A stretch of DNA of 64,000 bases from Streptomyces sp. NBC_01237 (lineage in GTDB: Bacteria; Actinomycetota; Actinomycetes; Streptomycetales; Streptomycetaceae). The position numbers and the translations under genes were made by a program. Below, in pieces: positions 25,855 to 35,285 of this stretch. The notes below the pieces were generated by a model that saw nothing but the letters and a program-made list of their open reading frames with translations, had not been told where the DNA came from and made no database searches. The stretch covers positions 1,240,001 through 1,304,000 of the forward strand of contig NZ_CP108509.1 in NCBI RefSeq assembly GCF_035917275.1, read 5' to 3'. Numbering within the stretch: the first letter of the stretch is position 1; each line of letters opens with the position of its first letter.

Positions 25855-27893
25855 CGAAGGAAGGCCGGGGCGACACCCGCGTCGACGGGGATGTGCAGAC
25901 CGGTGGTGTGGGTGAGGTCGCCCGCGGTGAGGGCGAAGACCGCGTTCGCCACGTGCTCGGGCAGGACTTCCCGCTTAAGCAGGGTCCGCCGGGCGTAGAA
26001 CTCGCCGAGCTTGTCCTCCTCGATGCCGTAGGTGGCTGCCCGCTGGGCGCCCCACCCACCGGCGAATATCCCCGAACCACGGACGACGCCGTCGGGGTTG
26101 ACTCCGTTGACGCGGATGCCGTGCTGGCCCAGCTCGGCCGCGAGAAGGCGCACCTGGTGGGCCTGGTCTGCCTTGGTGGCGGAGTAGGCGATGTTGTTCG
26201 GGCCGGCGAAGACGGCGTTCTTCGAGACGATGTAGACGATGTCGCCGCCGAGGCCCTGCTCGATCATGAGCCGGGCTGCTTCGCGGGAGACGAGAAAGGA
26301 GCCGCGGGCCATGATGTCGTGCTGCAGGTCCCAGTCCTTCGCAGTGGTCTCCAGCAAGGGCTTGGAGATGGAGATGCCGGCGTTGTTGACGACCAGGTCG
26401 ACGCCTCCGAACGCGAGGACGGCCTCGCGAAACGCGGCGGCGATCTCTTCCTCGTCCGTGACGTTCATGGTGACGGCAACCGCCCGGTCCGGTCCGCCGA
26501 GTTCGTCCGCGACCGCTTCGGCGCTGTCCGCGTCGAGGTCCGCGACGATGACACAGGCGCCTTCGGCGGCGAGCCGGTGCGCGATCGCCTTCCCGATGCC
26601 GCTTCCGGCTCCGGTCACCAGGGCGACCCGGGTGGCGAGGGGCTTGGGCTCGGGCATGCGCCGCAGTTTGGCCTCCTCCAGTTCCCAGTACTCGATGCGG
26701 AACTTCTCGGACTCCTCGATCGGGGTGTAGGTGGAGACGGCCTCGGCGCCGCGCATCACGTTGATCGCGTTGACATAGAACTCTCCGGCGACCCGGCTGG
26801 TCTGCTTGTCCTTGCCGAAGGAGAACATCCCCACCCCGGGCACGAGGACGATCACCGGGTCGGCTCCGCGCATCGCGGGCGAGTCGGCGGTCGCGTGCCG
26901 CTGGTAGTAGGCCGCGTACTGCTCGCGGTAGGCCGCGTGGAGCTCCTTGAGCCGTCGTACGGTCGTCTCCAGCGGTGCGGTGGGCAGCAGGTCCAGGACC
27001 AGAGGGGCGACCTTGGTGCGCAGGAAATGGTCGGGACACGAGGTACCGAGAGCGGCGAGTCGGGGGTGCTCGGCGCGTGACACGAAGTCGAGGACGACCT
27101 CTGTGTCAGTGAAGTGTCCGACCTGAGGACGGTCCTGTGAGGCAAGGGCTCGGATGTGAGGGGCCAGGGCAGCAGCCCGCTCGTGGCGTTCCCTGACGGG
27201 GAGCGCCTGGTAGCCCTCGATCACCGGCCCGAAGGGCTCGGGTCGGCCACGGTCGGCGAGGAAGGCTTCGGCGGTGCGGATGATGCGCAGGGAGTTGTTC
27301 TCGCACTCTTCGGACGTGTCGCCCCAGGCGGTGATGCCATGGCCGCCGAGAACGCAGCCGATCGCCTGCGGGTTTGCCGCCTTGACTGCGGCGATGTCCA
27401 TCCCGAGCTGGAAGCCCGGGCGGCGCCACGGCACCCAGACCACGCTGTCGCCGAAGCACTCGGCTGTCAGCTTCTCCCCGCCGGCAGCGCAGGCGAGTGC
27501 GATGCCGGAGTCGGGGTGGAGATGGTCGACGTGGGCCGCCTCCACCAGCCCGTGCATGGCGGTGTCGATGGAGGGGGCGGCGCCGGCCTTGCCGAAGGCG
27601 CAGTGGTCGAAAGCGGCAACCATCTCGTCCTCACGGTCAACGCCCGGATAGACGTCCTTCAGAGCGCGAAGCCGGTCGAGCCGGAGCACGGCGAGACCGT
27701 CTTCGGTCAGAGTTCCCAGGTCGCCGCCTGATCCCTTGACCCACAGCAGGTCGACCTCTGCACCGGTGACGGGATCAGCCCCGGCTCCCTTTGCCGACGT
27801 GTTCCCGCCGGCGTAGTTCGTGTTGCGGGCATCGGAGCCGAGGCGGTGCGAACGCTTCAGCAGATCGGAGGCGGGGCGGCGGACGGAAGACAT
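25851..27893 (-). CDS. rhaD: Bifunctional rhamnulose-1-phosphate aldolase / L-lactaldehyde dehydrogenase
   Basis: 680 residues. The N-terminal class-II aldolase domain (about 1-400) shows RNTNYAGGNTSAK, the Zn ligands in VDHLHPDSGIAL and GGHGITAWG. The C-terminal short-chain dehydrogenase domain (about 425-680) has VTGAGSGIGKAIAHRLAAEG, NNAGIS and YSATK. One chain therefore cleaves rhamnulose 1-phosphate to dihydroxyacetone phosphate and L-lactaldehyde, and oxidises the latter to L-lactate. ATG 27893 is chosen because AGAAGG sits six bases before it; an in-frame ATG two codons upstream abuts that site. It overlaps rhaB by ATGA and follows rhaI after 94 bp. Confidence 0.92.
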   Translation of the reverse strand: MSSVRRPASDLLKRSHRLGSDARNTNYAGGNTSAKGAGADPVTGAEVDLLWVKGSGGDLGTLTEDGLAVLRLDRLRALKDVYPGVDREDEMVAAFDHCAFGKAGAAPSIDTAMHGLVEAAHVDHLHPDSGIALACAAGGEKLTAECFGDSVVWVPWRRPGFQLGMDIAAVKAANPQAIGCVLGGHGITAWGDTSEECENNSLRIIRTAEAFLADRGRPEPFGPVIEGYQALPVRERHERAAALAPHIRALASQDRPQVGHFTDTEVVLDFVSRAEHPRLAALGTSCPDHFLRTKVAPLVLDLLPTAPLETTVRRLKELHAAYREQYAAYYQRHATADSPAMRGADPVIVLVPGVGMFSFGKDKQTSRVAGEFYVNAINVMRGAEAVSTYTPIEESEKFRIEYWELEEAKLRRMPEPKPLATRVALVTGAGSGIGKAIAHRLAAEGACVIVADLDADSAEAVADELGGPDRAVAVTMNVTDEEEIAAAFREAVLAFGGVDLVVNNAGISISKPLLETTAKDWDLQHDIMARGSFLVSREAARLMIEQGLGGDIVYIVSKNAVFAGPNNIAYSATKADQAHQVRLLAAELGQHGIRVNGVNPDGVVRGSGIFAGGWGAQRAATYGIEEDKLGEFYARRTLLKREVLPEHVANAVFALTAGDLTHTTGLHIPVDAGVAPAFLR

Positions 27894-27987
27894 GAGCATC
27901 CTTCTGGAACGGGCGGGAGGGCGGGGTGGGGCGGCAGCTGGGGAGTCGCGATGGGCCGAATGAACGCCGGCGCGCGAGGGCGTGGGG

Positions 27988-29157
27988 TCAGGCGCCCCAG
28001 CCGGCCTGCTCGCCACCGACTCGCTCGGTGACGGTCTTCTCGGACCAGCCGGATGCTGCGTACGCGGCGACGGGATCGGCGTTCAGGCCCGCCTCCTCGC
28101 GTACCTCACGCAGGAGCGGGCGTACATCGGTGGCGTAGGCGTCCATCAGGACGGCGTTGGCGGCGAGCACGTCTCCGGTCCGCTGAGCGGATGCGAGAGC
28201 GTCGTGGTCGACCAGGAGAGCCTTGGCCGTTGCCTCCTGCACGTTCATCACCGAGCGGATGACCGCTGGGACTTTCGCCTCGATGTTGTGGCACTGGTCG
28301 AGCATGAACGCGATCCCGGTCTCCGCCGCCAGTCCCCCGCCCCGGATCACCTCGTACATGATCCGGAAGAGCTGGAAGGGGTCGGCGGCCCCGGCCATCA
28401 GGTCGTCGTCGGCGTAGAAGCGCGAGTTGAAGTCGAAGCCCCCGAGCCGGCCCTCTCGCAGCAGCAACGCCACGATGAACTCGATGTTCGTGCCCGGCGC
28501 GTGGTGCCCGGTGTCGACGACCACTTGCGCTTTCGGGCCCAGCTTGAGGCAGTGGGCGTACGCGGTGCCCCAGTCCGGGACATCGGTGGTGTAGAACGCC
28601 GGCTCGAAGAACTTGTACTCCAGCAGGATCCGCTGATTCTCGCCGAGGCGCGCGTACACCGTGGCGAGGGACTCGGCCAGCCGCTCCTGCCGGGCGGAGA
28701 CGTCGTCCTGACCGGGGTAGTTGGTGCCGTCGGCGAACCAGAGCTTGAGGTCCGGCGAGCCGGTCACGTCCATGATGTCGACGCACGCCAGCAGGTGGTC
28801 CACGGCGCGGCGTCGCACGTGCGCATCCGGGTGGCAGACGCTGCCCAGCTTGTAGGCATCGTCCTGGAAGGTGTTGGCGTTGATGGCACCGAGCTTCAGG
28901 CCATGGTCTTCGGCGTACGCGGCCAAGGCCGCGTAGTCCTCGACCTCGTCCCAGGGGATGTGCAGCGAGACCTTAGGCGCGACACCGGTGTATGCGTGCA
29001 CCTTCGCCGCATCCTCCAGCTTCTCCCACGGCGTGCGGGGAACGCCGGGCTGGGCGAACACCTTGAAGCGAGTCCCGGAGTTCCCATAGCCCCAGGAGGG
29101 TGTCTCTATGGTCTGGGCCCTGAGCGTGGCCTTCACGGCCTCCCGCACGACAGTCAT
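27988..29157 (-). CDS. rhaI: L-rhamnose isomerase (RhaI type)
   Basis: 389 residues from the ATG at 29157 (GAGG upstream; the frame to 29274 runs into the operator and is rejected). A TIM-barrel aldose-ketose isomerase converting L-rhamnose to L-rhamnulose. Metal and proton-transfer residues are visible in LEYKFFEPAFY (Glu), VVVDTGHHAPGTNIEF (Asp, His, His) and GGFDFNSRFYADDDLM (Asp). The sequence is of the Pseudomonas/Rhizobium RhaI class rather than E. coli RhaA. It is the first gene of the operon, divergent from its LacI regulator. The C-terminal tail ends in an island-typical spacer before rhaD. Confidence 0.92.
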   Translation of the reverse strand: MTVVREAVKATLRAQTIETPSWGYGNSGTRFKVFAQPGVPRTPWEKLEDAAKVHAYTGVAPKVSLHIPWDEVEDYAALAAYAEDHGLKLGAINANTFQDDAYKLGSVCHPDAHVRRRAVDHLLACVDIMDVTGSPDLKLWFADGTNYPGQDDVSARQERLAESLATVYARLGENQRILLEYKFFEPAFYTTDVPDWGTAYAHCLKLGPKAQVVVDTGHHAPGTNIEFIVALLLREGRLGGFDFNSRFYADDDLMAGAADPFQLFRIMYEVIRGGGLAAETGIAFMLDQCHNIEAKVPAVIRSVMNVQEATAKALLVDHDALASAQRTGDVLAANAVLMDAYATDVRPLLREVREEAGLNADPVAAYAASGWSEKTVTERVGGEQAGWGA

Positions 29158-29202
29158 GGTCAACCTCGGAACCTGGGGCGCCGCGTCGACGCCATTGATG
29201 AA

Positions 29203-29219
29203 TCGTTTCATAGAAACGA
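29203..29219. promoter_or_regulatory. LacI-type operator in the rhaI promoter
   Basis: A perfect interrupted palindrome, TCGTTTC-ATA-GAAACGA, 46 bp upstream of the rhaI start in the gap shared with the divergent LacI gene. Position and symmetry make it the best candidate site for that repressor. Confidence 0.6.
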
Positions 29220-29265
29220 AAGCACTTGCGGCGAAGCCCGTCAAGAGGATGCGGTTGACGCGTAA

Positions 29266-29277
29266 TGAAAGCATTCA
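29266..29277. promoter_or_regulatory. Second operator-like site in the rha divergent promoter
   Basis: TGAAAGCATTCA has TGAA/TTCA arms around a GC-containing centre, as in many LacI-family operators. It lies about 60 bp from the perfect palindrome, so two repressor dimers could bind this gap, one facing each gene. Confidence 0.45.
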
Positions 29278-29344
29278 ACGCACACGGCTGCGCCGACTAG
29301 GATGGCGTTCGCTCAGATCGAAGAGGAACGGATGGCCGGCTGTG

Positions 29345-30352
29345 GTGGGGATCAAGGAGGTAGCACGCGAAGCAGGAGTATCCGTGGGCACGGTGTCCAA
29401 CGTCCTGAACCGGCCGGACCAGGTGTCCGAGCAGACGCGTGCACGTGTGCAGGCGGCCATCGAAATCCTCGGGTACGTCCGGAGCGAATCGGCACGTCAA
29501 CTCCGCGCGGGACGAAGCCGCATGCTGGGCTTGCTCGTGACGGACACCGGCAACCCCTTCTTCGCCGCCCTGGCACGGGGTACGGAAGAGGCGGCGGTCC
29601 GGGCCGGGCTCGGGGTGATGGTCTGCAACAGTGCCGAGAGCCAGTCCGCCGAGCAGGCCTACCTGTCGCTCTTCGCCGAGCAGCGGATGCGCGGCGTGCT
29701 GCTGGCGCCCGTCGACTCGCACGGGGCACCCTGGCACGCGCTGAGCCGCCAGAACATCCCCTTCGTCGTCGTCGACCGGGCGGTCGGCGAGAACGAGGTG
29801 TGCTCGGTGGCCGCCGACGACGTTCTTGGCGGACTGCTGGCAGGCCGGCACCTCCTGAAGGCCGGACACCGCCGCATCGCCTACGTGGGCGGCCCCGAGC
29901 AGCTGCGGCAGGTCCGTGACCGGCGGGACGGCCTCCTGCGTGCTGTGCAGGAAGCCGGCATGAGCGCCGACACCGTCGTCGATGTGCCGGTGCACCGGCA
30001 TGACGTACGAAGCGGCCGGGACGCCGGTCACCGCCTCATCGGCCTCAGCCCGCGGCCGAGCGCTGTCTTCTGCGCGAACGATCTGCTTGCCTTGGGCATC
30101 ATGCAGACCGTCTTTGACGCAGGAGTGCGGGTGCCGGATGATCTCGCGGTCATCGGGTACGACGACATCGAATTCGCCGAAGCCTGCCTCATCCCGCTGA
30201 CCTCCGTCCGCCACCCTGCTGGTGAGATCGGCCGTCTGGCCGCCGAGCTCCTCCTGAAGGAAATCGACCCGTCATCGGAGGGCCACCGGCACGAGAGCAT
30301 CGTGCTCCAGCCGGAGCTCGTAGTACGTCGCTCCACCGTTCCCAGGGCCTGA
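29345..30352 (+). CDS. LacI-family regulator of L-rhamnose catabolism
   Basis: About 335 residues. The N-terminal helix-turn-helix GIKEVAREAGVSVGTVSNVL and hinge NRPDQVSEQTRARV are followed by a type I periplasmic-binding fold (LGLLVTDTGNPFFAAL, VVDRAVGENE, AYVGGP, DDLAVIGYDDIEFAE). GTG at 29342 or 29345 begins the domain; a GAGGA lies somewhat far upstream. Transcribed divergently from rhaI across a gap with two palindromes, it most likely represses the rhaIDB operon and itself until L-rhamnose or a metabolite binds. It converges on the aromatic operon with a strong shared terminator. Confidence 0.88.
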   Translation: MGIKEVAREAGVSVGTVSNVLNRPDQVSEQTRARVQAAIEILGYVRSESARQLRAGRSRMLGLLVTDTGNPFFAALARGTEEAAVRAGLGVMVCNSAESQSAEQAYLSLFAEQRMRGVLLAPVDSHGAPWHALSRQNIPFVVVDRAVGENEVCSVAADDVLGGLLAGRHLLKAGHRRIAYVGGPEQLRQVRDRRDGLLRAVQEAGMSADTVVDVPVHRHDVRSGRDAGHRLIGLSPRPSAVFCANDLLALGIMQTVFDAGVRVPDDLAVIGYDDIEFAEACLIPLTSVRHPAGEIGRLAAELLLKEIDPSSEGHRHESIVLQPELVVRRSTVPRA

Positions 30353-30395
30353 GCCCCCCTGACCGTGGCTGGTCGGATTAGGGCTCAAGGCCGCG

Positions 30396-30429
30396 CGGTA
30401 CCGAGCCACCGCCTTCTGGCTCGGTACCG
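30396..30429. terminator. Bidirectional terminator between the rhamnose and aromatic blocks
   Basis: A perfect 13-bp stem (CGGTACCGAGCCA and its complement) with an 8-base loop, centred between the stops of the LacI gene (30352) and the last gene of the minus-strand aromatic operon (30448). It keeps the two regulons apart. Confidence 0.8.
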
Positions 30430-30447
30430 GCCCGACCGCATGGCGGC

Positions 30448-31311
30448 TCAGCTGCGGCGGTCTCCCGGCCGGGACGCGTAGGAGGTGGCCTGGGAGCCGT
30501 CGACGGACACCTCAAGCCGTCCGATGCTTTCGATCTCCACGACGACGCGGTCCCCGTGGGCGAGCGGGCCGACCCCGGCCGGCGTGCCCGTCGCGATCAC
30601 GTCGCCCGGGTACAGAGTCATCACCGAGGAGGCGTAGGCGATCAGTTCACGGACTCCGAATATGAGGTCGGCGGTGTTGGTGCGCTGCCGGGTCTCCCCC
30701 GCCACGTCGCAGCGCAGATGGAGCCGGCCGGGATCGGGAATGCCGTCGGCGGTGACCACCCACGGCCCGATGGGGGTGAAGGTGTCGAAGGACTTACGGG
30801 TGGACCGGTCCTCACCGGACCTGACGGTGATGTCGAGCAGGCAGGTGTAGCCGAAGACGTGGTCCAGCGCGTCCTCGGCGCTCACTCGCGACGCGGTGCG
30901 GCCGATGACGACGCCCAGCTCGCCTTCCTGGTCGGTGCGCTGGTCGGAGTAGGGCAGGACGATGGCCTGACCGGGGCCGATCACCGATGAGTTGGCTTTC
31001 AGGAAGACGCCCAGGTCGGCGATGGACGTGGGGTAGTCCATCTCGGCCTTGTGATCGAGGTAGTTGACCGGGGCACCGATGATCTTTCCGGGGCGGGGCA
31101 GTGGCGCTTCGAGCGTCACCTCCGACAGCGGCGCCCGGCGGCCGCGTGATGGCACCAGTACCGGGCCGGTTCCCTCGGCCAGCGTCTCGATGTAGTGGTG
31201 GAGTGCACCGGCCGCGCCGGTGGAGGGAGAACCGGCCTGGTCGGTCACGTCGATGATCGTGTCGCCGTCGACGACACCGAGCCGTCCCTGGTTGAAAAGG
31301 GCCAGACGCAT
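30448..31311 (-). CDS. FAH-family hydrolase next to gentisate dioxygenase (fumaryl/maleylpyruvate hydrolase-like)
   Basis: 287 residues with the fumarylacetoacetase fold: GAPVNYLDHKAEM, the metal ligands in EGELGVVIG, and the C-terminal GDVIATGTPAGVG. Together with the adjoining gentisate 1,2-dioxygenase it would split the ring-cleavage product to pyruvate plus fumarate or maleate. No maleylpyruvate isomerase gene lies in the window, so it may hydrolyse maleylpyruvate directly or rely on an isomerase elsewhere. It is the last gene of the 12-gene minus-strand operon. The family also contains isomerases and decarboxylases, so the exact reaction is an inference from context. Confidence 0.78.
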   Translation of the reverse strand: MRLALFNQGRLGVVDGDTIIDVTDQAGSPSTGAAGALHHYIETLAEGTGPVLVPSRGRRAPLSEVTLEAPLPRPGKIIGAPVNYLDHKAEMDYPTSIADLGVFLKANSSVIGPGQAIVLPYSDQRTDQEGELGVVIGRTASRVSAEDALDHVFGYTCLLDITVRSGEDRSTRKSFDTFTPIGPWVVTADGIPDPGRLHLRCDVAGETRQRTNTADLIFGVRELIAYASSVMTLYPGDVIATGTPAGVGPLAHGDRVVVEIESIGRLEVSVDGSQATSYASRPGDRRS

Positions 31312-31347
31312 CGTGGCCTCCTTGGGGGTGTCAGAGGGGTGGGGTGG

Positions 31348-32385
31348 TCAGGCGCCGGGGTCGGCGCTCTCGGTGCGGTAGAGGCCCAGGGAGCGCATGA
31401 CCGGCTCGTCGCTGTAGGAGAACAGGACCGCGTCGCCGGACGTGGAGGTGTTCAGGTGCCGGTAGGAGGCCCAGCCGGGTATGGCGAAGGTGTCGTTCTC
31501 GGTCCAGTCGAGGCGCGTGCCGTCGACGATGGTGGCGCCTTCGCCGCGGACGACATTGAAGATGGTCGATGCGGTCTGGCGGCGGCCGGCTCCGTCGAAG
31601 CCCGGGCGCAGCCTCTGGACACGGCAGCCGATGGTGGGCATGACGGGCCCGCCGGTCCAGGGGTTGGTGTACTCCAGCACGATGCCGTCGACGTCGCTGC
31701 CTGCGGCCGTGTCCGCGATGGCTTCCAGTGCCCGGTCGGTCTCCTGCCAGGTGTAGCGGGTGACAGGAGAGTTGGGTCCCTGCGGAGTGATCCACGCCGG
31801 AGTCAGGCGGCCGTGGAGGAACTGACGGGACCCGGCGTCGTCGGGCAGGGTCACGGGCTGGAGGCGTTGAGGATACTTCTCGTAGAACCCTGCCTCCAGG
31901 GCGTTGACGAGGGGGTAGTCCAGCGCGTCGAGCCAGATCATCGGCACGTCGCCCTCGTGTGTGTGGTCGTGCCAGTGCCACCCGGGGGTGAGCAGGAGGT
32001 CGCCGGGGGCCATGAAGACGCGTTCACCGTTGACGGTGGTCCAGGCGCCGTCGCCCTCCAGGATGAAGCGGAAGGCGTTGGAGGTGTGCCGGTGTGCTTG
32101 GGCCGTTTCACCGGGGAGGATGACCTGCAGCCCCGCGTAGAGAGTGTTGACCGTGGCCGGTGGATCGGTCAGGCCGGGATTGACGAGCATGAGGACCCGT
32201 CGTTCGGCCTCCTCCAGAGACAGCGTCTGGGAGAAGTGCAGCAGGTGGGGCCGCAACTCCTTCCAGCTCCACCGGTGGGGCACGGCCCGGCTGCGGGGCT
32301 GGGCGGGGAACAGGTTTCCGTAGAAGCGCCACAGCGGGGCGGCGCCGAGGCCGTCGAGGGCCTTGTAGGCGGGGTCGTCGGTCAT
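31348..32385 (-). CDS. Gentisate 1,2-dioxygenase-like bicupin
   Basis: 345 residues from the ATG at 32385 (GAGGAG before it). Two cupin domains: the first carries the iron ligands in AHRHTSNAFRFILEGDG and TPGWHWHDHTHEG; the second, nearer the C-terminus, is degenerate (VVRGEGATIVDG), as is usual in this family. The enzyme opens 2,5-dihydroxybenzoate between C1 and C2 to maleylpyruvate. It lies between an FAH-family hydrolase and a 3-hydroxybenzoate 6-hydroxylase-like gene, giving the three expected steps from 3-hydroxybenzoate. Salicylate or 1-hydroxy-2-naphthoate dioxygenases are close relatives and cannot be excluded. Confidence 0.82.
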   Translation of the reverse strand: MTDDPAYKALDGLGAAPLWRFYGNLFPAQPRSRAVPHRWSWKELRPHLLHFSQTLSLEEAERRVLMLVNPGLTDPPATVNTLYAGLQVILPGETAQAHRHTSNAFRFILEGDGAWTTVNGERVFMAPGDLLLTPGWHWHDHTHEGDVPMIWLDALDYPLVNALEAGFYEKYPQRLQPVTLPDDAGSRQFLHGRLTPAWITPQGPNSPVTRYTWQETDRALEAIADTAAGSDVDGIVLEYTNPWTGGPVMPTIGCRVQRLRPGFDGAGRRQTASTIFNVVRGEGATIVDGTRLDWTENDTFAIPGWASYRHLNTSTSGDAVLFSYSDEPVMRSLGLYRTESADPGA

Positions 32386-32407
32386 TTCGTCTCCTCGCGG
32401 GGGTCGC

Positions 32408-33628
32408 TCACGGGGCGGTCGATGCCTCGGGTTCGGTGGTCGGGGTCCACACCCAGGCGATGTCGTCGAAGTCGTCGGGGGCGCGGGTGGCCAGGAGCTG
32501 ATTGCGCATGACGGCTCCCATGCCGTCCAGGTGGCAGATGTCACCGAACCGCCGGGCGTTGGTCTGGATGCCTGTGGCTCGTTCACTGCGCAGGCCGGCG
32601 TAGGAAGTGAAGGCATCCGCCGGGTCGGTGTGCTCGCGCAGAGACCTTCCCAGGGCCACCGCGTCCTCCAGGGCCTGGCAGGCACCCTGAGCCAGGTACT
32701 GCAGCATCGGGTGAGCGGCGTCGCCCAGCAGCACGATTCGTCCATGGACCCAGTCGGCGACCGGCAGCCGGTCGAACAGGGGCCAGCGCCGGTCCCGCGC
32801 GACCAGAGGCAGGGCGTCGCGCACCGTACTGCACGCTCCGGCGAACCGCTCCTCCAGCTCCGCCTCGGTGCCCCAGTCGTCCGAGTCGGGGGTGTAGTGG
32901 TCGCTCTCGAAGACCGCGACCTGGTTGTAGAGCTCGCCGCGCCGTACGGGGTACTGCACGAGATGCATCCGCGGACCGGCCCACACGATCACCGATTCCG
33001 ACGACGCGTGCTGGGACATGGATCCGGTCATGCTGCTGACCGGCAGGGCTCCTCGGTAGGCCACGTAGCGGGAGCAGACGGGGTCGCCGTCGCCCACGAG
33101 GAGCTGCCGCAGACGCGAGTGGAGGCCGTCCGCCGCCACCACCGCGTCCGCCGTCAGCCGCTCGGGCGTCTCGGCGAAGTCCAGGCGCACCTCGTGCGGT
33201 GTCTGTTCCGCGCCGGTGACGGTGTGTCCGGTGCGCAGACTGATCGAGGGGTGCTCCTGGCAGGCTGCCAAAAGTGCCTGGTGCAGATCGGTGCGGTGGG
33301 TGACGAGGTAGGGATGCTTGAAGCGGCTGCGGTAGGCGTTGCTTCGCAGGTCGAGGGCGGCTATCTGCTCGCCGCCGAGTGCGTCCATCATGACGAGTCG
33401 CGGCGGCGCGACTGCTGAACGTTGTACGGCGTCGAGAACGCCGAGTTCCGCAAGAGCGAGCGAGGCGTTCGGGGCCAGCTGGAGGCCGGCTCCGATCTCT
33501 CCGAAGCGTGCGGCTCGCTCCACCAGTGTCACGCGGTGGCCGGTCCGGGCGACCGCGAGGGCTGCGGCCAGCCCACCGATGCCGCCTCCGACGACGGCGA
33601 TGTGCAGGGGCGGAGAAGTCAAAGGCAC
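32408..33628 (-). CDS. FAD-dependent 3-hydroxybenzoate 6-monooxygenase-like
   Basis: 406 residues of the single-component aromatic hydroxylase family: FAD site AVVGGGIGGLAAALAVA, the NADPH/FAD bridging DG motif AADGLHSRLRQ, and VLLGDAAHPMLQYLAQGACQ. Together with the following gentisate dioxygenase it points to para-hydroxylation of 3-hydroxybenzoate to gentisate; salicylate hydroxylases look alike. It follows the CoA-transferase genes after a 127-bp gap that could hold an internal promoter. Cytosolic and NAD(P)H-dependent. Confidence 0.8.
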   Translation of the reverse strand: MPLTSPPLHIAVVGGGIGGLAAALAVARTGHRVTLVERAARFGEIGAGLQLAPNASLALAELGVLDAVQRSAVAPPRLVMMDALGGEQIAALDLRSNAYRSRFKHPYLVTHRTDLHQALLAACQEHPSISLRTGHTVTGAEQTPHEVRLDFAETPERLTADAVVAADGLHSRLRQLLVGDGDPVCSRYVAYRGALPVSSMTGSMSQHASSESVIVWAGPRMHLVQYPVRRGELYNQVAVFESDHYTPDSDDWGTEAELEERFAGACSTVRDALPLVARDRRWPLFDRLPVADWVHGRIVLLGDAAHPMLQYLAQGACQALEDAVALGRSLREHTDPADAFTSYAGLRSERATGIQTNARRFGDICHLDGMGAVMRNQLLATRAPDDFDDIAWVWTPTTEPEASTAP

Positions 33629-33754
33629 CAGGGCCTCCTTGGAGGGGGTCGGTCCGCGTCCATTGCGGTCGCTGTGTCGGGATCGTTGTCGTGCGGACCA
33701 TCAGGGCGGAAGGGCGGCAGGTTGCTGCGGGTCCTCGGGGTGACCCGCGAAGGC

Positions 33755-34405
33755 TCAGCAGGCGGCAGCCGCGCTGTCGATGTGCACGGGTGCACCGGTG
33801 TGGGCGCGGATGTCTTCGACGGTGACACCGGGCGCGGTCTCCACCAGGACCAGACCGCGGTCGGTGACGTCCAGGACGCCGAGATCGGTGATGATCCGGC
33901 CGACGCAGAGGCGGCCGGTCAGCGGCAGGGTGCAGTCCTGGACGATCTTCGCAGAGCCGTCCTTGGCGGTGTGCTCCATCAGCGCGATGACTCGGCGTGC
34001 GCCGTGGACGAGGTCCATGGCTCCACCCATGCCCTTGACCATCTTGCCGGGGACCATCCAGTTCGCCAGGTCGCCTCGGTGCGAGACCTGCATGGCTCCC
34101 AGTACGGCGGTGTCGATGTGACCGCCGCGGATCATCCCGAACGACAGGGCCGAGTCGAAGAAGGACGCGCCCGGAAGGACGGTGACGGTCTCCTTGCCCG
34201 CGTTGATCAGATCGGAGTCGATCTCGTCCTCGGTGGGGTAGGGGCCTGTGCCGAGGATGCCGTTCTCCGAGTGCAGCACGACGTGCACACCGGCTGGTAC
34301 GAATGCCGGGATGAGGGTGGGCAGACCGATGCCGAGATTGACGTACGAGCCGTCGGTCAGCTCGTTGGCGGCCCGCGCGGCCATCTGGTTGCGGTTCCAG
34401 GCCAT
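33755..34405 (-). CDS. 3-oxoacid CoA-transferase, subunit B
   Basis: 216 residues of the family I CoA-transferase beta chain. The catalytic glutamate is in SENGILGTG, preceded by [30 protein letters not shown] and [15 protein letters not shown] follow. It moves CoA from succinyl-CoA to a 3-oxo acid, most often 3-oxoadipate or acetoacetate. The start touches the stop of subunit A (TGATG), as expected for a heteromer made in equal amounts. Its presence says that at least one branch of this pathway ends in a beta-keto acid. Confidence 0.88.
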   Translation of the reverse strand: MAWNRNQMAARAANELTDGSYVNLGIGLPTLIPAFVPAGVHVVLHSENGILGTGPYPTEDEIDSDLINAGKETVTVLPGASFFDSALSFGMIRGGHIDTAVLGAMQVSHRGDLANWMVPGKMVKGMGGAMDLVHGARRVIALMEHTAKDGSAKIVQDCTLPLTGRLCVGRIITDLGVLDVTDRGLVLVETAPGVTVEDIRAHTGAPVHIDSAAAAC

Positions 34406-35160
34406 CAGCTGCGCACCGTCCTCTTCTCGATCTGCTTGTCGGCCGCCTGGGCGGGGGTGAGGGGCACGACGCGCTGGACGAAGACGCCCGGCAGATGCAC
34501 GTGGTCCGGGTCGAGGTCTCCCGGCTCGACGAGCTCCTCGACTTCGGCGATCGTGATGCGGCCGGCCATGGCGGCCAGTGGATTGAAGTTGGCTGCGGCG
34601 TGGCGGAAGACGAGGTTGCCGTGCCGGTCGCCCCGCCGGGCGCGCACGAGCGCGAAGTCAGCGGTGATGCCGCGTTCGAGGACGTGGGTCCGGCCGTCGT
34701 ACTCCCGGGTCTCCTTGGGCGGGGAGGCGAGGGCCACAGCGCCGTCGGGCGCATACCGCCAGGGCAGTCCGCCGTCGGCGATCTGGGTGCCGACGCCGGC
34801 GGGTGTGTAGAAGGCGGGGATGCCGCAGCCTCCGGCACGCAGCCGTTCTGCGAGGGTTCCCTGGGGTACGAGCTCGACTTCGAGTTCGCCGCCGAGGTAC
34901 TGCCGGGCGAACTCCTTGTTCTCGCCGACGTAGGAGCCGGTGACCCGGGAGATGCGTCCGGCCGACAGCAGGATCCCGAGCCCTCGGCCGTCAGTGCCGC
35001 AGTTGTTGGACACGACCTTGAGGTCGGTGGTGTTCTGGCTGTGCAGGGCTCGTATCAGCGTCTCGGGTATGCCACTGAGGCCGAACCCGCCGACGGCGAT
35101 GGACGCGCCGTGAGGGATGTCGGCGACGGCCTCCGTGGCTTCATGGATGACCTTGTCCAC
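34405..35160 (-). CDS. 3-oxoacid CoA-transferase, subunit A
   Basis: 251 residues of the alpha chain: [18 protein letters not shown] near the N-terminus, the CoA-binding [15 protein letters not shown], then [14 protein letters not shown] and [18 protein letters not shown]. The ATG at 35160 opens the gene 125 bp after the SDR stop. It forms the enzyme with subunit B downstream. Whether it serves 3-oxoadipate or another acid cannot be decided; a thiolase, needed to finish a beta-ketoadipate route, is not in the window. Confidence 0.88.
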   Translation of the reverse strand: MDKVIHEATEAVADIPHGASIAVGGFGLSGIPETLIRALHSQNTTDLKVVSNNCGTDGRGLGILLSAGRISRVTGSYVGENKEFARQYLGGELEVELVPQGTLAERLRAGGCGIPAFYTPAGVGTQIADGGLPWRYAPDGAVALASPPKETREYDGRTHVLERGITADFALVRARRGDRHGNLVFRHAAANFNPLAAMAGRITIAEVEELVEPGDLDPDHVHLPGVFVQRVVPLTPAQAADKQIEKRTVRS

Positions 35161-35285
35161 GGTTCCAGATTCCTTTCAGGTCAGTGGGCTGGGCAGCACG
35201 GCCAGCCTCCAGCCGTCGGCGACGGCCCGGCCGGTGCCACCGGCCGTGCCGAAGTTCAGGTCGGCTTTCCCTTCGTGCACTCCCA

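Noticed and set aside
32583..34838. 751-residue open frame on the minus strand
   Set aside because: Arg/Pro/Ser-rich shadow of the 3-hydroxybenzoate hydroxylase and CoA-transferase genes in another frame; no family resemblance.
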